Origin: JBFWNZ01 sp050250795 | GTDB taxonomy: Bacteria > Pseudomonadota > Alphaproteobacteria > UBA8366 | NCBI GenBank assembly: GCA_050250795.1 | Contig: JBFWNZ010000183.1 | Span: forward strand, 1 to 7,330 | Length of the DNA: 7,330 bases | Direction: 5' to 3' | Made by a program: the position numbers and the translations under genes | Shown here: piece after piece, positions 1 to 6,396 of the stretch | Layout of the letters: each line of letters begins with the position of its first letter | Position numbering within the stretch: the stretch's first letter is position 1 | The notes under the pieces: generated by a model | The model's input: the letters and a program-made list of their open reading frames with translations, nothing else | Databases searched by the model: none | Told to the model about the DNA's origin: nothing

Positions 1-1071
1 TTACCTGTGATCCGCGCCCACTGCCTCGGCGACGCTGGCGAATTTGTCGGCGCGCAGCTTCGCCGCCAGTTCCGCCTTCACCCGCTGCACCAGCGCCGGG
101 CCGTGGAACACCAGCGCCGAATAAAGCTGCACCAGCGAGGCGCCGGCCCTGATCTTGGCATAGGCGTCGGCCCCGCTGGCGATGCCCCCAACCCCGATGA
201 TGGGCAGCGTGCCGCCGGTCAGCCGGTACATGTCGGCCAGCACGGCGGTGGAGGCGTGCAGCAGCGGCGCACCGCTGAGGCCGCCTGCCTCGGCGGCCCA
301 GTCGCTCTTGAGGCTGCTCGGCCGGGCGATGGTGGTGTTGCTGACGATCAGCCCGTCCACGCCGCGCTCCAGCGCCACCTCGGCGATATCCTTCTTGTCG
401 GGATCGGTCAGGTCGGGCGCCACCTTGATCAGCAGCGGCGGGCGCGGCCGGTCGCCGGCACCCTCGCGCATCGCCGCCTGCACGACGCCCAGCAGGTTGA
501 GCAGCGCCTCGCGCCCCTGCAGCGCACGCAGCCCCGGCGTGTTGGGCGAGGAGACGTTGACGACAAGGTAGTCGGCCAGCGCCGCCGTCCGCCGCGCGCC
601 CTCGGCGAAGGCGGCGGCGGGGTCCGGCGCGTCCTTGTTCATGCCGACATTGATGCCCAGCACGCCCGGCAGCGGCGCTCCGCCGCGCAGGCGGCGCAGC
701 CGCCGCACGACACGGTCCAGCCCCTCGCTGTTGAAGCCCAGCCGGTTGATGACGGCGCGGTCCTCGGGCAGGCGGAACAGGCGCGGTTGGGGATTGCCCG
801 GCTGCGGCCGCGGCGTGACCGTGCCGATCTCGACGAAGCCGAAGCCCATCCGCAGCAGCGGCCGCACGGCGACCGCGTTCTTGTCGAATCCGGCGGGCAG
901 GCCGACCGGGTTGGCGAATCGGCGGCCCCAGACCTCGGTCGCGAGGATGGGGTCGTCGGTGCCGCCTGGGCGCGGGCCGAAGCCGCTGCGCAGGGCCGCG
1001 AGGGTGAGGTTGTGCGCGCGTTCGGGGTCGAACATCGACAGCACGCGCAGCGCAAGGTCGGTGGCGCTCAT
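1..1071 (-). CDS. pyrD: Dihydroorotate dehydrogenase (quinone), class 2
   Basis: This 356-residue protein catalyses the fourth step of de novo pyrimidine synthesis, oxidising dihydroorotate to orotate with FMN and passing electrons to membrane quinone. Family hallmarks in the sequence: an N-terminal helical stretch (residues 1-40) typical of the class 2 membrane/quinone-tunnel extension; GLPAGFDKN (57-65); EIGTVTP (81-87); NRLGFNSEG (109-117); VNVSSPNTPG (171-180), in which Ser175 sits where class 2 enzymes carry the catalytic base; IKVAPDLT (215-222); VSNTT (243-247); and the FMN-phosphate region GVGGIASG (293-300). The length is normal for class 2. The TAA stop lies at the first bases of the window, so the gene is complete. 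Its ATG overlaps the stop codon of the DUF952 gene by 4 bp, implying translational coupling and co-transcription. Composition is GC-rich like the phage block. The assignment is secure. Confidence 0.97.
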   Translation of the reverse strand: MSATDLALRVLSMFDPERAHNLTLAALRSGFGPRPGGTDDPILATEVWGRRFANPVGLPAGFDKNAVAVRPLLRMGFGFVEIGTVTPRPQPGNPQPRLFRLPEDRAVINRLGFNSEGLDRVVRRLRRLRGGAPLPGVLGINVGMNKDAPDPAAAFAEGARRTAALADYLVVNVSSPNTPGLRALQGREALLNLLGVVQAAMREGAGDRPRPPLLIKVAPDLTDPDKKDIAEVALERGVDGLIVSNTTIARPSSLKSDWAAEAGGLSGAPLLHASTAVLADMYRLTGGTLPIIGVGGIASGADAYAKIRAGASLVQLYSALVFHGPALVQRVKAELAAKLRADKFASVAEAVGADHR

Positions 1072-1421
1072 GGCTGGGCCTCGTCGAGCGGGGGAAAGAC
1101 ATGGCGGCCGTCGGTGCCGAGCGGCAGCGGCTTCGCCCAGGCGATCTGCGCCAGCGGCAGCTCGCCATAGAGATGCGGGAACAGCTTGCCGCTGCGCGAC
1201 GGCTCCCAGCGCAGGGCTGCACCCAGCCCGTCGGCCGGCACCGCCAGCAGCACCAGGTCCGGCTCGCCGGCCCGATGGATAGCGGCGCTGTCGGCGATCT
1301 GGACCGCGGTGGAGAAATGCAGGAAACCGTCGGCGCGGTCGGCCGGGCGCCCGCGATACACGCCGTCCGCCTGGGCCTCGGCCCAGGCCGGCTGCTTGGC
1401 GAGATGATAGATCATGGTCAT
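1068..1421 (-). CDS. DUF952 family protein, upstream partner of pyrD
   Basis: This is a small 117-residue cytoplasmic protein that I recognise as DUF952-like from DGFLHFSTA (residues 31-39) and the later LRWEPSRSGKLFPHLYG block (70-86). The family has no firmly established biochemical role, so none is assigned. The frame stays open upstream to 1484, but the family's usual start (M-x-M-I-Y-H-L) points to the ATG at 1421, or possibly the one two codons later at 1415. No Shine-Dalgarno sequence precedes either ATG, and the bases just upstream are GC-rich. The stop codon overlaps the pyrD start (ATGA arrangement), so the two genes very likely form an operon. Placement of a DUF952 gene directly before pyrD is, as I recall it, a recurring alphaproteobacterial arrangement. 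Confidence in the family is high; the start is moderately certain. Confidence 0.88.
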   Translation of the reverse strand: MTMIYHLAKQPAWAEAQADGVYRGRPADRADGFLHFSTAVQIADSAAIHRAGEPDLVLLAVPADGLGAALRWEPSRSGKLFPHLYGELPLAQIAWAKPLPLGTDGRHVFPPLDEAQP

Positions 1422-1430
1422 GCGCCGGAC

Positions 1431-1458
1431 GTTACAGCAGGGGTCGTCCGGGCCACAA
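1431..1458 (-). promoter_or_regulatory. Weak candidate promoter for DUF952-pyrD
   Basis: On the minus strand TTGTGG (1458-1453) and TGTAAC (1436-1431) are separated by 16 bases, a 3/6 and 4/6 match to the sigma-70 boxes. The predicted transcription start would fall about 3 bases before the DUF952 ATG at 1421, giving a nearly leaderless message. This would fit the absence of a ribosome binding site there. The match is weak and could be chance. Confidence 0.2.
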
Positions 1459-1462
1459 CGCA

Positions 1463-1483
1463 TGAGACGGCAATTCCGCCTCA
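1463..1483 (-). terminator. Hairpin just after the 103-residue ORF, possible weak terminator
   Basis: In the minus-strand transcript TGAGGCGG pairs with CCGTCTCA around a 5-base AATTG loop: an 8-bp stem with one G-U wobble that begins 7 bases after the stop at 1491. No U-run follows (the next bases are TGCGTTGTGG), so it is not a classical intrinsic terminator. It may slow or protect transcript ends, or may be incidental. It marks the boundary between the phage block and the DUF952-pyrD operon. Confidence 0.25.
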
Positions 1484-1490
1484 CCGCCGT

Positions 1491-1802
1491 TCAGGCGCTG
1501 CCGCCCTCGCGGCTCTGCACCGAATCCAGCTTGCCCTCGATCCGCACCAGATGCTGGGTCAGGCGGCGCTCCACGTCCTTGAGATAGGGCACGGAGACAT
1601 AGTTCTTGGCGACGTCGAGCTGGACGCGCGCCGATTCGGCATGCAGGGCGGCCACCGCACCGTCCAGGTCGCGGCGCAGCCGGCCCAGGTCGCGGTCGAT
1701 GTCCTGGCGGTTGCGCCAGATGAGCCAGAACAGGGTGCCGATCGCCGGCAGTTCGACCACGGTGATCCACCAGGAGAAATCGGCCGTCCAGACAGGCGGC
1801 AT
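1491..1802 (-). CDS. Small membrane-anchored coiled-coil protein of the phage block
   Basis: This is a 103-residue protein of unknown function. Residues about 9-29 (FSWWITVVELPAIGTLFWLI region) form one strongly hydrophobic segment, followed by a basic residue pair and then a long charged helix (about 31-65 and 72-97) with heptad-like spacing. It therefore looks like a single-pass membrane protein with a cytoplasmic or periplasmic coiled coil. Short proteins of this build occur beside terminase genes in phages (DUF2730-type proteins of Mu-like phages are one example) and among lysis accessory proteins; I cannot tell which applies. The start at 1802 is preceded by a good AAAGGA ribosome binding site about 8 bases away. 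It begins 28 bases after the terminase stop, so it is probably in the same transcript. It is the last gene of the phage block before the housekeeping genes. Confidence 0.75.
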   Translation of the reverse strand: MPPVWTADFSWWITVVELPAIGTLFWLIWRNRQDIDRDLGRLRRDLDGAVAALHAESARVQLDVAKNYVSVPYLKDVERRLTQHLVRIEGKLDSVQSREGGSA

Positions 1803-1830
1803 GGGATGGTTCCTTTCGGTTCGGATAGGG

Positions 1831-3563
1831 TCAGATTTCGAATCGGTCGTCGGCGACCAGGGTGTCGGGATGGCGCCAGGGCCTGCGCGCGGCCGGCGGC
1901 AGGCGGTGCAGCCGGACCGGCTCGGCCAGCAGGCAGCCGGCCACCGCGTCCAGCCCGTCGTCGCTGCCGGCGCGTTCGGCGCCGTCGGGCCGCCATTCGC
2001 GCATCTCCATGGCGAANNNNNNNNNNNNNNNNNNNNNNNNNNNNNNNNNNNNNNNNNNNNNNNNNNNNNNNNNNNNNNNNNNNNNNNNNNNNNNNNNNNN
2101 NNNNNNNNNNNNNNNNCGGCCGGCGGCAGGCGGTGCAGCCGGACCGGCTCGGCCAGCAGGCAGCCGGCCACCGCGTCCAGCCCGTCGTCGCTGCCGGCGC
2201 GTTCGGCGCCGTCGGGCCGCCATTCGCGCATCTCCATGGCGAAGGGCGTGTCCCAGACCTGGGCATGGGCATACAGGTTGCGGGCCGCCAGCACGGCGTC
2301 GAAGGCACCGGCGATGCGTAGCGCCTTGGGCATGCGGCTCGCCGTCTCGACCACCGCGCAGCCGACCCCCGCCGCCGCCAGTTCCCGGCGCAGCAGCGAG
2401 GGCAGGAAGCGGCCGACGCCGTTGGTCTCGACGGTGACGGCCGGCACGAAGGTCTCGGCGGCCAGCGCCGCCACCTGCCGGCATTGCAGGACGGCATGCG
2501 TCTCGCCGCCCTGCGGCACGGTGGCGAGATAGCGCAGCCGGTGCAGCCAGTAGCGCCCCTCGGCATCGGTGTAGAGGACGGCGGCGACGCTGCGGTCGCC
2601 GCCCTGGGCGCCGAAGGCCGGGTCCCACCAGCAGGTGGCGGAGACCAGCGCCCGCCCCTGCAGCGACAGTTCGACCAGCCCGTTGCGCTCGGCATAGGCC
2701 AGGTCGTCTTCGTAGCGGCAGAGCAGGTCCGGGTCGAGCCGTCCGCCGGCGGGCAGTTCGGGGATCAACTGCATCTGCGAGCGGAACTTCGACGGCCCGT
2801 GGCGCCGCCGCAGCGCCGCCACGGCGGCGGCGTCGAACCGCTCGGGCCAGGTGCTGCGCCCGGCCGTGTCCAGCAGCGGCAATGCGAGCCGCGCGAAACC
2901 GTCGAGAAAGGGCTGCGTCTCGCCCGTCTCGGCCCGCGCCGTATCGGCATAGAGGCTGTAATAGCTGTGCGGCGTACCGGCATAGAGCTGCATGCCGCCC
3001 GGCACCAGGATGTAGTCGATCTCGGCCAGCCGCTCGCGCAGGTCGGCGCGCTTGGCGGCCGTGTCGCAGGTGTTCGGCACCTCGACATCGTCGCAGATCA
3101 CGATATCGGCGCGGCTGCCGGTGACGTTGGCGCCGATGCCGCGCGCCAGCACCGACGGGTCGCGCAGCTCGCGCGGCCGCGCGATGGTGAAGCGGTCGGC
3201 GGCCCATTGCTCCAGCCGCCGCGGTTTGAGATGCGGGGTGAAGGGGTGGCGCTCCAGGATGCGGCGGATGTTGCGCACCATCTTGGCCGCCAGGTCGCCC
3301 TCCGCCGCCAGAACCAGGATGCGCAGATCCGGATCGCACAGCAGCAGCCAGGCGCAGAACAGCCCGACCAGGGTCGACTTGCCGCTGGCGCGGAAGGCGA
3401 GCAGCAGCAGCCGCGTGTCGCCCGCGGCGCGGCGCCGGGCCAGCCACCGGGCGATGCGCCGGTGCAGGGCCGGCGTGTCCATTCCCTGCACCGCGTTCCA
3501 GGCGACGATGAATTCGAGAAAGGTGACGGGTTCGCGCGGCTCAGCCCTCGGCGTCGCCGTCAT
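1831..3563 (-). CDS. Phage-type terminase large subunit (interrupted by an assembly gap)
   Basis: This is the DNA-packaging motor: an N-terminal ATPase that drives DNA into a procapsid and a C-terminal RNase H-like nuclease that cuts it. ATPase motifs: Walker A FRASGKST (residues 57-64), Walker B IVICDDVE (154-161) and the coupling motif YAGTPHS (194-200). Nuclease candidates: Asp314 in WWDPAFG, Glu379 in VETNG and the acidic cluster SDDGLDA (458-464). The ATG at 3563 has a GGAGG ribosome binding site six bases upstream and overlaps the preceding gene by 23 bp. As deposited, the frame breaks at the N run (2017-2116). Collapsing the N run plus one copy of the flanking 127-bp repeat leaves 1506 bases, exactly 502 codons ending in TGA at 1831. 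The real protein should be 501 residues, normal for the family. A 690-residue read-through across the Ns into the next gene is an artefact. Confidence 0.92.
1890..2016. repeat. 127-bp direct repeat, left copy (contig-end overlap)
   Basis: These 127 bases end exactly where the N run begins and are identical, base for base by eye, to 2117-2243, which starts exactly where the N run ends. Both encode the same terminase C-terminal nuclease segment. The length equals a common largest k-mer size of de Bruijn assemblers, so this is an overlap between two contigs and not a biological repeat. Confidence 0.95.
2017..2116. other. Scaffold gap of exactly 100 N
   Basis: The gap is 100 undetermined bases, the conventional placeholder for a gap of unknown size. 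Because the flanks overlap by 127 identical bases, the true gap is probably negative: no sequence is missing and one flank copy is surplus. Confidence 0.97.
2117..2243. repeat. 127-bp direct repeat, right copy (contig-end overlap)
   Basis: This is the second identical copy of 1890-2016. In minus-strand reading order this copy is in frame with the upstream terminase sequence, and the left copy continues in frame to the TGA at 1831. The two frames differ by the 227-bp surplus, which is not a multiple of three. Confidence 0.95.
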
Positions 3564-3873
3564 CGGCCGCCTCCATCCGGGCGATGGCGGCCCGCGCCTG
3601 GGCCAGCAGCGGACCGGCCGGGTCGTCCGGCGTCTCTGCCCCGCCTGCCGCTCTGTCCTCGGCGGGCGGCAGCACGCCCGCCGCGATGCGGACCAGATGC
3701 TCGATATGGCCCAGCGTCGCCTTGGCTGCCGTCTGGCGTGCGGCGCGCTCCTTGTCCTCCTGCGGCATGTCCATCGTCACCAGGTCGCGATACTGCGCCA
3801 GCACCGTCTCGACCAGGCCGGGCAGGTTGCGGGCCAGCATCGCGCGCAGGGATTCCGCCGTCGCGGGGGTCAC
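3541..3873 (-). CDS. Putative small terminase subunit or packaging accessory protein
   Basis: I do not recognise the family of this 110-residue, mostly helical protein. It starts with GTG at 3873. The stop of the collar gene overlaps this start by 4 bp (GTGA), and a near-consensus GAGGTG ribosome binding site five bases upstream lies inside the last codons of the collar gene. Residues 1-70 are amphipathic helices rich in Ala, Leu and Arg; residues 71-88 are an acidic, Pro- and Gly-rich linker; the C-terminus (89-110) is a short helix ending in an acidic tail. The gene overlaps the large terminase start by 23 bp. Small terminase subunits usually sit immediately before the large subunit and are helical, so that role is inferred from position and size only. 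A longer open frame extends upstream to 4341, but it is the antisense-like low-complexity shadow of the collar gene. Confidence 0.75.
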   Translation of the reverse strand: MTPATAESLRAMLARNLPGLVETVLAQYRDLVTMDMPQEDKERAARQTAAKATLGHIEHLVRIAAGVLPPAEDRAAGGAETPDDPAGPLLAQARAAIARMEAADDGDAEG

Positions 3874-4583
3874 AGCTTCACCTCGACATTGACGATCAGC
3901 GCCGGCGGCAGGGTGGGCAGCGCCGTGCCGCCGCCCGTTGCACCGGTGCTGCCGGACATGGCGTGGGTGTGGGCGCCGGCGGCGCCGGTCGACAGGCCGC
4001 CGGACGGGCTTTCGCCGGACAGCGCGGCGGGGTCGCCGCTGCTGTTGCCGGCGGGAACGCTGTGGGTGTGGTTGCCGGCGGAATCGGTGGCCAGCGTGCC
4101 GGCGCCGTGGCTGTGCGCGGGCAGATGCGTCTCGGCGATGCTGCGGTTCTGCGCGCCGCCCGCCGCGCCCAGCACGGTGCCGTCCAGTCCGCCGCCGGCT
4201 TCGGTCAGCAGGCCGGCCGCGCTGCCGCCCATGTCGTCGCGGCCGAAGCGGGCCCGGCCGCGCGCGCTGGGCAGGGTCAGCGGCTTGCCGGCCGCGAAGT
4301 CGGCCGCCGCGCTCTCGCCCCGGCCGCCATCGACGGGACACAGGCTATCGCCGCAATTGTCCCACAGCAGGGCATACAGCGCCGCGGTGTCCGCATGGGC
4401 GCGGGCATCGGCGCCCGAGCCGGCATCGCCGATGCTGCGCCCGTCCAGGAACAGCCAGCCCGCGGCGGGCGCGGGGCGCAGCGTGTCGCGGATGCTGCCG
4501 GTGGGCCAGCCGCCATCGGCGGCGATCTCCGCCAGCGCCGGCTGCAGGACCGCAAGGTCCGCCAGATCGCGCGCCGCGCTCAT
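3870..4583 (-). CDS. Phage tail collar / fibre-tip domain protein
   Basis: This 237-residue protein resembles the phage tail-collar and microcystin-dependent-protein family, which forms the tips of tail fibres or related extracellular adhesins. Evidence: the collar signature GWLFLDGRSIG (42-52); the LPSARGRARFG block (104-114); the HLPAHSHG motif (153-160) that precedes the receptor-binding tip; and the terminal LPPALIVNVEVKL, which matches the usual LPPxxxVNxxIK ending. Three HxH motifs occur (157/159, 172/174, 205/207) in a Gly/Ser/Ala-rich stretch; in T4 short tail fibres such histidines hold metal ions along the trimer axis. No signal peptide is seen. A GGAGG precedes the ATG at 4583, but it is caught in a hairpin and the start overlaps the stop of a 13-codon leader ORF. 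The gene is followed, with a 4-bp overlap, by the terminase pair. It is probably a receptor-binding or baseplate component. Confidence 0.88.
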   Translation of the reverse strand: MSAARDLADLAVLQPALAEIAADGGWPTGSIRDTLRPAPAAGWLFLDGRSIGDAGSGADARAHADTAALYALLWDNCGDSLCPVDGGRGESAAADFAAGKPLTLPSARGRARFGRDDMGGSAAGLLTEAGGGLDGTVLGAAGGAQNRSIAETHLPAHSHGAGTLATDSAGNHTHSVPAGNSSGDPAALSGESPSGGLSTGAAGAHTHAMSGSTGATGGGTALPTLPPALIVNVEVKL

Positions 4584-4621
4584 GGGCGGCCCTCCGCCCG
4601 GCGGGGGGTCGGGTTCGGCAT
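4580..4621 (-). CDS. 13-codon leader ORF ahead of the collar gene
   Basis: This ORF starts with ATG at 4621 and encodes MPNPTPRRAEGRP, ending in a TGA that overlaps the collar ATG (ATGA). It has the best ribosome binding site in the block: AAGGAG, seven bases before the ATG. The peptide is Pro/Arg rich with no recognisable domain. It could be a translated leader that feeds ribosomes to the collar start, or simply the tail of a gene lost when the upstream DNA was replaced. The upstream frame would need inspection in relatives. Confidence 0.45.
   Translation of the reverse strand: MPNPTPRRAEGRP
4584..4599 (-). promoter_or_regulatory. Hairpin overlapping the collar gene ribosome binding site
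   Basis: The minus-strand transcript reads GGGCGG-AGGG-CCGCCC directly before the collar ATG, a perfect 6-bp all-GC stem with a 4-base loop. The Shine-Dalgarno GGAGG is split between stem and loop, so it would be masked unless a ribosome translating the leader ORF opens the stem. In GC-rich DNA such a stem can arise by chance. Confidence 0.4.
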
Positions 4622-4649
4622 GTCGTGTCTCCTTGGGTTGGGGCGAACG

Positions 4650-4679
4650 AAAAAGGCGCGACCCGTGGGGGCCGCGCCT
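4650..4679 (-). terminator. Rho-independent terminator of the sulfotransferase gene
   Basis: In the minus-strand transcript AGGCGCG pairs with CGCGCCT around a 12-base loop that can itself partly pair (CCC with GGG), followed immediately by a run of five T. It begins 28 bases after the sulfotransferase stop at 4708. This orientation closes the sulfotransferase transcript before the phage block and implies the phage block has its own start or relies on read-through. Confidence 0.8.
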
Positions 4680-4707
4680 GCGAAACCGGCGGACGATGCG
4701 CCCGCGG

Positions 4708-6363
4708 TCAGGTCATGAACGAGAAGTCGTAGCCGAAGGGGGCGTGCAGGCGCGCGATGTCGTGGGTCTCGACCTCACGGCGGACCATGTCCTGCAACCA
4801 GAGCGGCCACCCCGCAAAGGCCTCGGCCGGTGAGGGTGCGGGTTTGCCGCGACCGGTAGGATGCACGCGACCGTTCTGCCGACGGCGCTCTGAAAAGACC
4901 GTTCCGAGATAGGCCTGATCGTTCGCCATGTTGCTCCCAGTCAACATCGTCAGAAGCGACCGAAAATAGTCAGCATCAGACATCACCCGCTCCATCGGCA
5001 CATGGGTGATTTCCGGAAAATCTACGAGCTCCCTTGTCCAGAGCCAGAAGTAGTCCAGTCCTTTCAAGGCCCAGAGCGTGTGCCGGTTGCGCGCATCCTG
5101 CCAATCGACCCCGTACCGTGCCGCGATGTCGTCTGCGACCGCCCGGAGTTCGTGAAAGGCGGCCTCCTTTGCGGTGTCCAGCGTCGCATCCAGGGCCATC
5201 CCGTCGATCTGGCGGCCAATGAACGCCTGGAACCGCGAGATCGGATGGCGGATCAGGTTCACGGCGACAGGCGACCGCAGAGATTCGCCGTTCCCTTGCA
5301 TCGCCGTGAACGTATGGATGGTCAAGCCGTGGACGTTGCCTATGACGGGGGCGGGGAAAAAGCGCTTCAGTTCCTCGAAGGTCAGATCGTGTCGCAGCGG
5401 AATGCGCCGTGCGGGCACCGGGTGGTCTATGCCCTTCTCGGCCAGGATGTCTTGAACGAACTGCCGCGCCTTGGGATCGAACACGCCGAAGGGCACATCG
5501 TCGGCGCCTGCGATCCGCGGGCGCCAATTCGTCCTTAGGTCGTCCAACTCCACGTCCGAGAGTGCGGTGAAGGGATGATGTTCGTTCATCGAGACCACCG
5601 GGTGGTCGATGCCCATGCTGCAAGAGATGTCCGGATGCAGGTTCAGAGCTTCGGCCAGCCAGATGGAGCCGGCATTGCCCTGCGAGCAGAGTACGAAGTA
5701 TTGGCTCCGGCCTGCCTCGGCAACTGCCGACGCCGGTATCGCTGGCGCGTGCGGACTGTTGCGGTTCAATGTCAGATGCCCGACGGTCATGCCGAAGGCG
5801 GCGTCGCCCGGATAAAGCAGGTTGCCGCCGCGGTAGGGCGAGAGCGAGACGGTGATCGTGCGGCAGGGCAGCGCGGCGGTTACGGTGCAATGGAACCGGC
5901 CGTCGCGGTCCGGTACGACGGAAGCATCCAGCAGGTGCACGCCGTCACCTTCCGGTGGCCTCGCGCTCGCCGCCGGTTTCAGACACAGATTGAAATCCAC
6001 GATGACCCGATGCGTGCGCCCCGGCATGTCGAACATCGCGCAGCGCAGGCCCCCGACCCCCAGCGGCCGGACCAGGAAGGACAGGCGCCAGGGATGCGGC
6101 CCGTCGGCTTCGGCGTCGGCCTGGAACAGATGCTCCAGCGGCGTCCCGTCCATCGGCGCCTCGCGCAGCGTGGCGAAGGAGCCATCGACCGCATCTGGTC
6201 CGGCCGAAGCCGTCAGGGTCGCGTTTATCGCCTGCCAGCGCGTCGGCGGGATTGTATTATCCTTAGACGGTGAGGACGACGCGGATGGCGTGGGATGGGG
6301 CGGCGGAGGCGCAGTTTCCGCTGCGGCCACCATCCGTGCCGCGATCTTTTCCGTTTCAGGCAT
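4708..6363 (-). CDS. Two-domain protein: beta-rich phage-like module plus sulfotransferase
   Basis: This 551-residue protein probably moves sulfate from PAPS to a glycan or other acceptor; the acceptor is unknown. Residues 17-40 are a Pro/Ser-rich linker. Residues about 45-205 are beta-rich and end in the pattern DGRFHCTVT (154-162) and LLYPGDAAFGMTVGHLTLN (182-200), which resembles the DGWYRC ... YxGDGTSGIYLWGAQLE end of beta-sandwich modules common in phage structural proteins; this is inference from pattern. From 221 the sulfotransferase domain begins, with a 5'-PSB-like loop CSQGNAGSIWL (226-236), GIDHP (251-255) and a 3'-phosphate site VNLIRHPISRF (368-378). The PSB loop lacks the usual basic residue. 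No signal peptide or membrane segment is evident. The start at 6363 has only a weak GGGGA upstream; Met11 is an alternative. Base composition is less GC-rich than the phage and pyrD blocks. An intrinsic terminator follows. Confidence 0.85.
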   Translation of the reverse strand: MPETEKIAARMVAAAETAPPPPHPTPSASSSPSKDNTIPPTRWQAINATLTASAGPDAVDGSFATLREAPMDGTPLEHLFQADAEADGPHPWRLSFLVRPLGVGGLRCAMFDMPGRTHRVIVDFNLCLKPAASARPPEGDGVHLLDASVVPDRDGRFHCTVTAALPCRTITVSLSPYRGGNLLYPGDAAFGMTVGHLTLNRNSPHAPAIPASAVAEAGRSQYFVLCSQGNAGSIWLAEALNLHPDISCSMGIDHPVVSMNEHHPFTALSDVELDDLRTNWRPRIAGADDVPFGVFDPKARQFVQDILAEKGIDHPVPARRIPLRHDLTFEELKRFFPAPVIGNVHGLTIHTFTAMQGNGESLRSPVAVNLIRHPISRFQAFIGRQIDGMALDATLDTAKEAAFHELRAVADDIAARYGVDWQDARNRHTLWALKGLDYFWLWTRELVDFPEITHVPMERVMSDADYFRSLLTMLTGSNMANDQAYLGTVFSERRRQNGRVHPTGRGKPAPSPAEAFAGWPLWLQDMVRREVETHDIARLHAPFGYDFSFMT

Positions 6364-6396
6364 TTAGAGTCCCCGTTGCGACCGCCCATGGCTGGT

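Noticed and set aside
1890..2243. A genuine tandem duplication in the terminase gene
   Set aside because: The copies are identical and end exactly at the N boundaries, and a single copy restores the reading frame, so an assembly overlap is far more likely.
1491..3563. A single 690-residue protein fusing terminase with the membrane coiled-coil protein
   Set aside because: The fusion exists only because the 100 N plus a duplicated 127-bp flank shift the frame. Past the gap the translation is a wrong-frame copy of the same segment, then runs into the real start of the 103-residue gene.
3541..4341. A 266-residue version of the small-terminase-like protein starting upstream
   Set aside because: Its first 156 residues lie in another frame of the well-supported collar gene and are Arg-rich low complexity. 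The GTG at 3873 with a strong ribosome binding site is the better start.
2484..4718. Long plus-strand open frames (also 7-1170, 1101-2321 and 3052-4833)
   Set aside because: They are antisense to genes with clear motifs, are rich in Arg/Ala/Gly/Pro as expected for GC-rich shadows, and show no recognisable domains.
4976..5890. A 304-residue minus-strand frame inside the two-domain sulfotransferase gene
   Set aside because: It is an Arg-rich alternative frame with no motifs, whereas the main frame carries the sulfotransferase signatures throughout.
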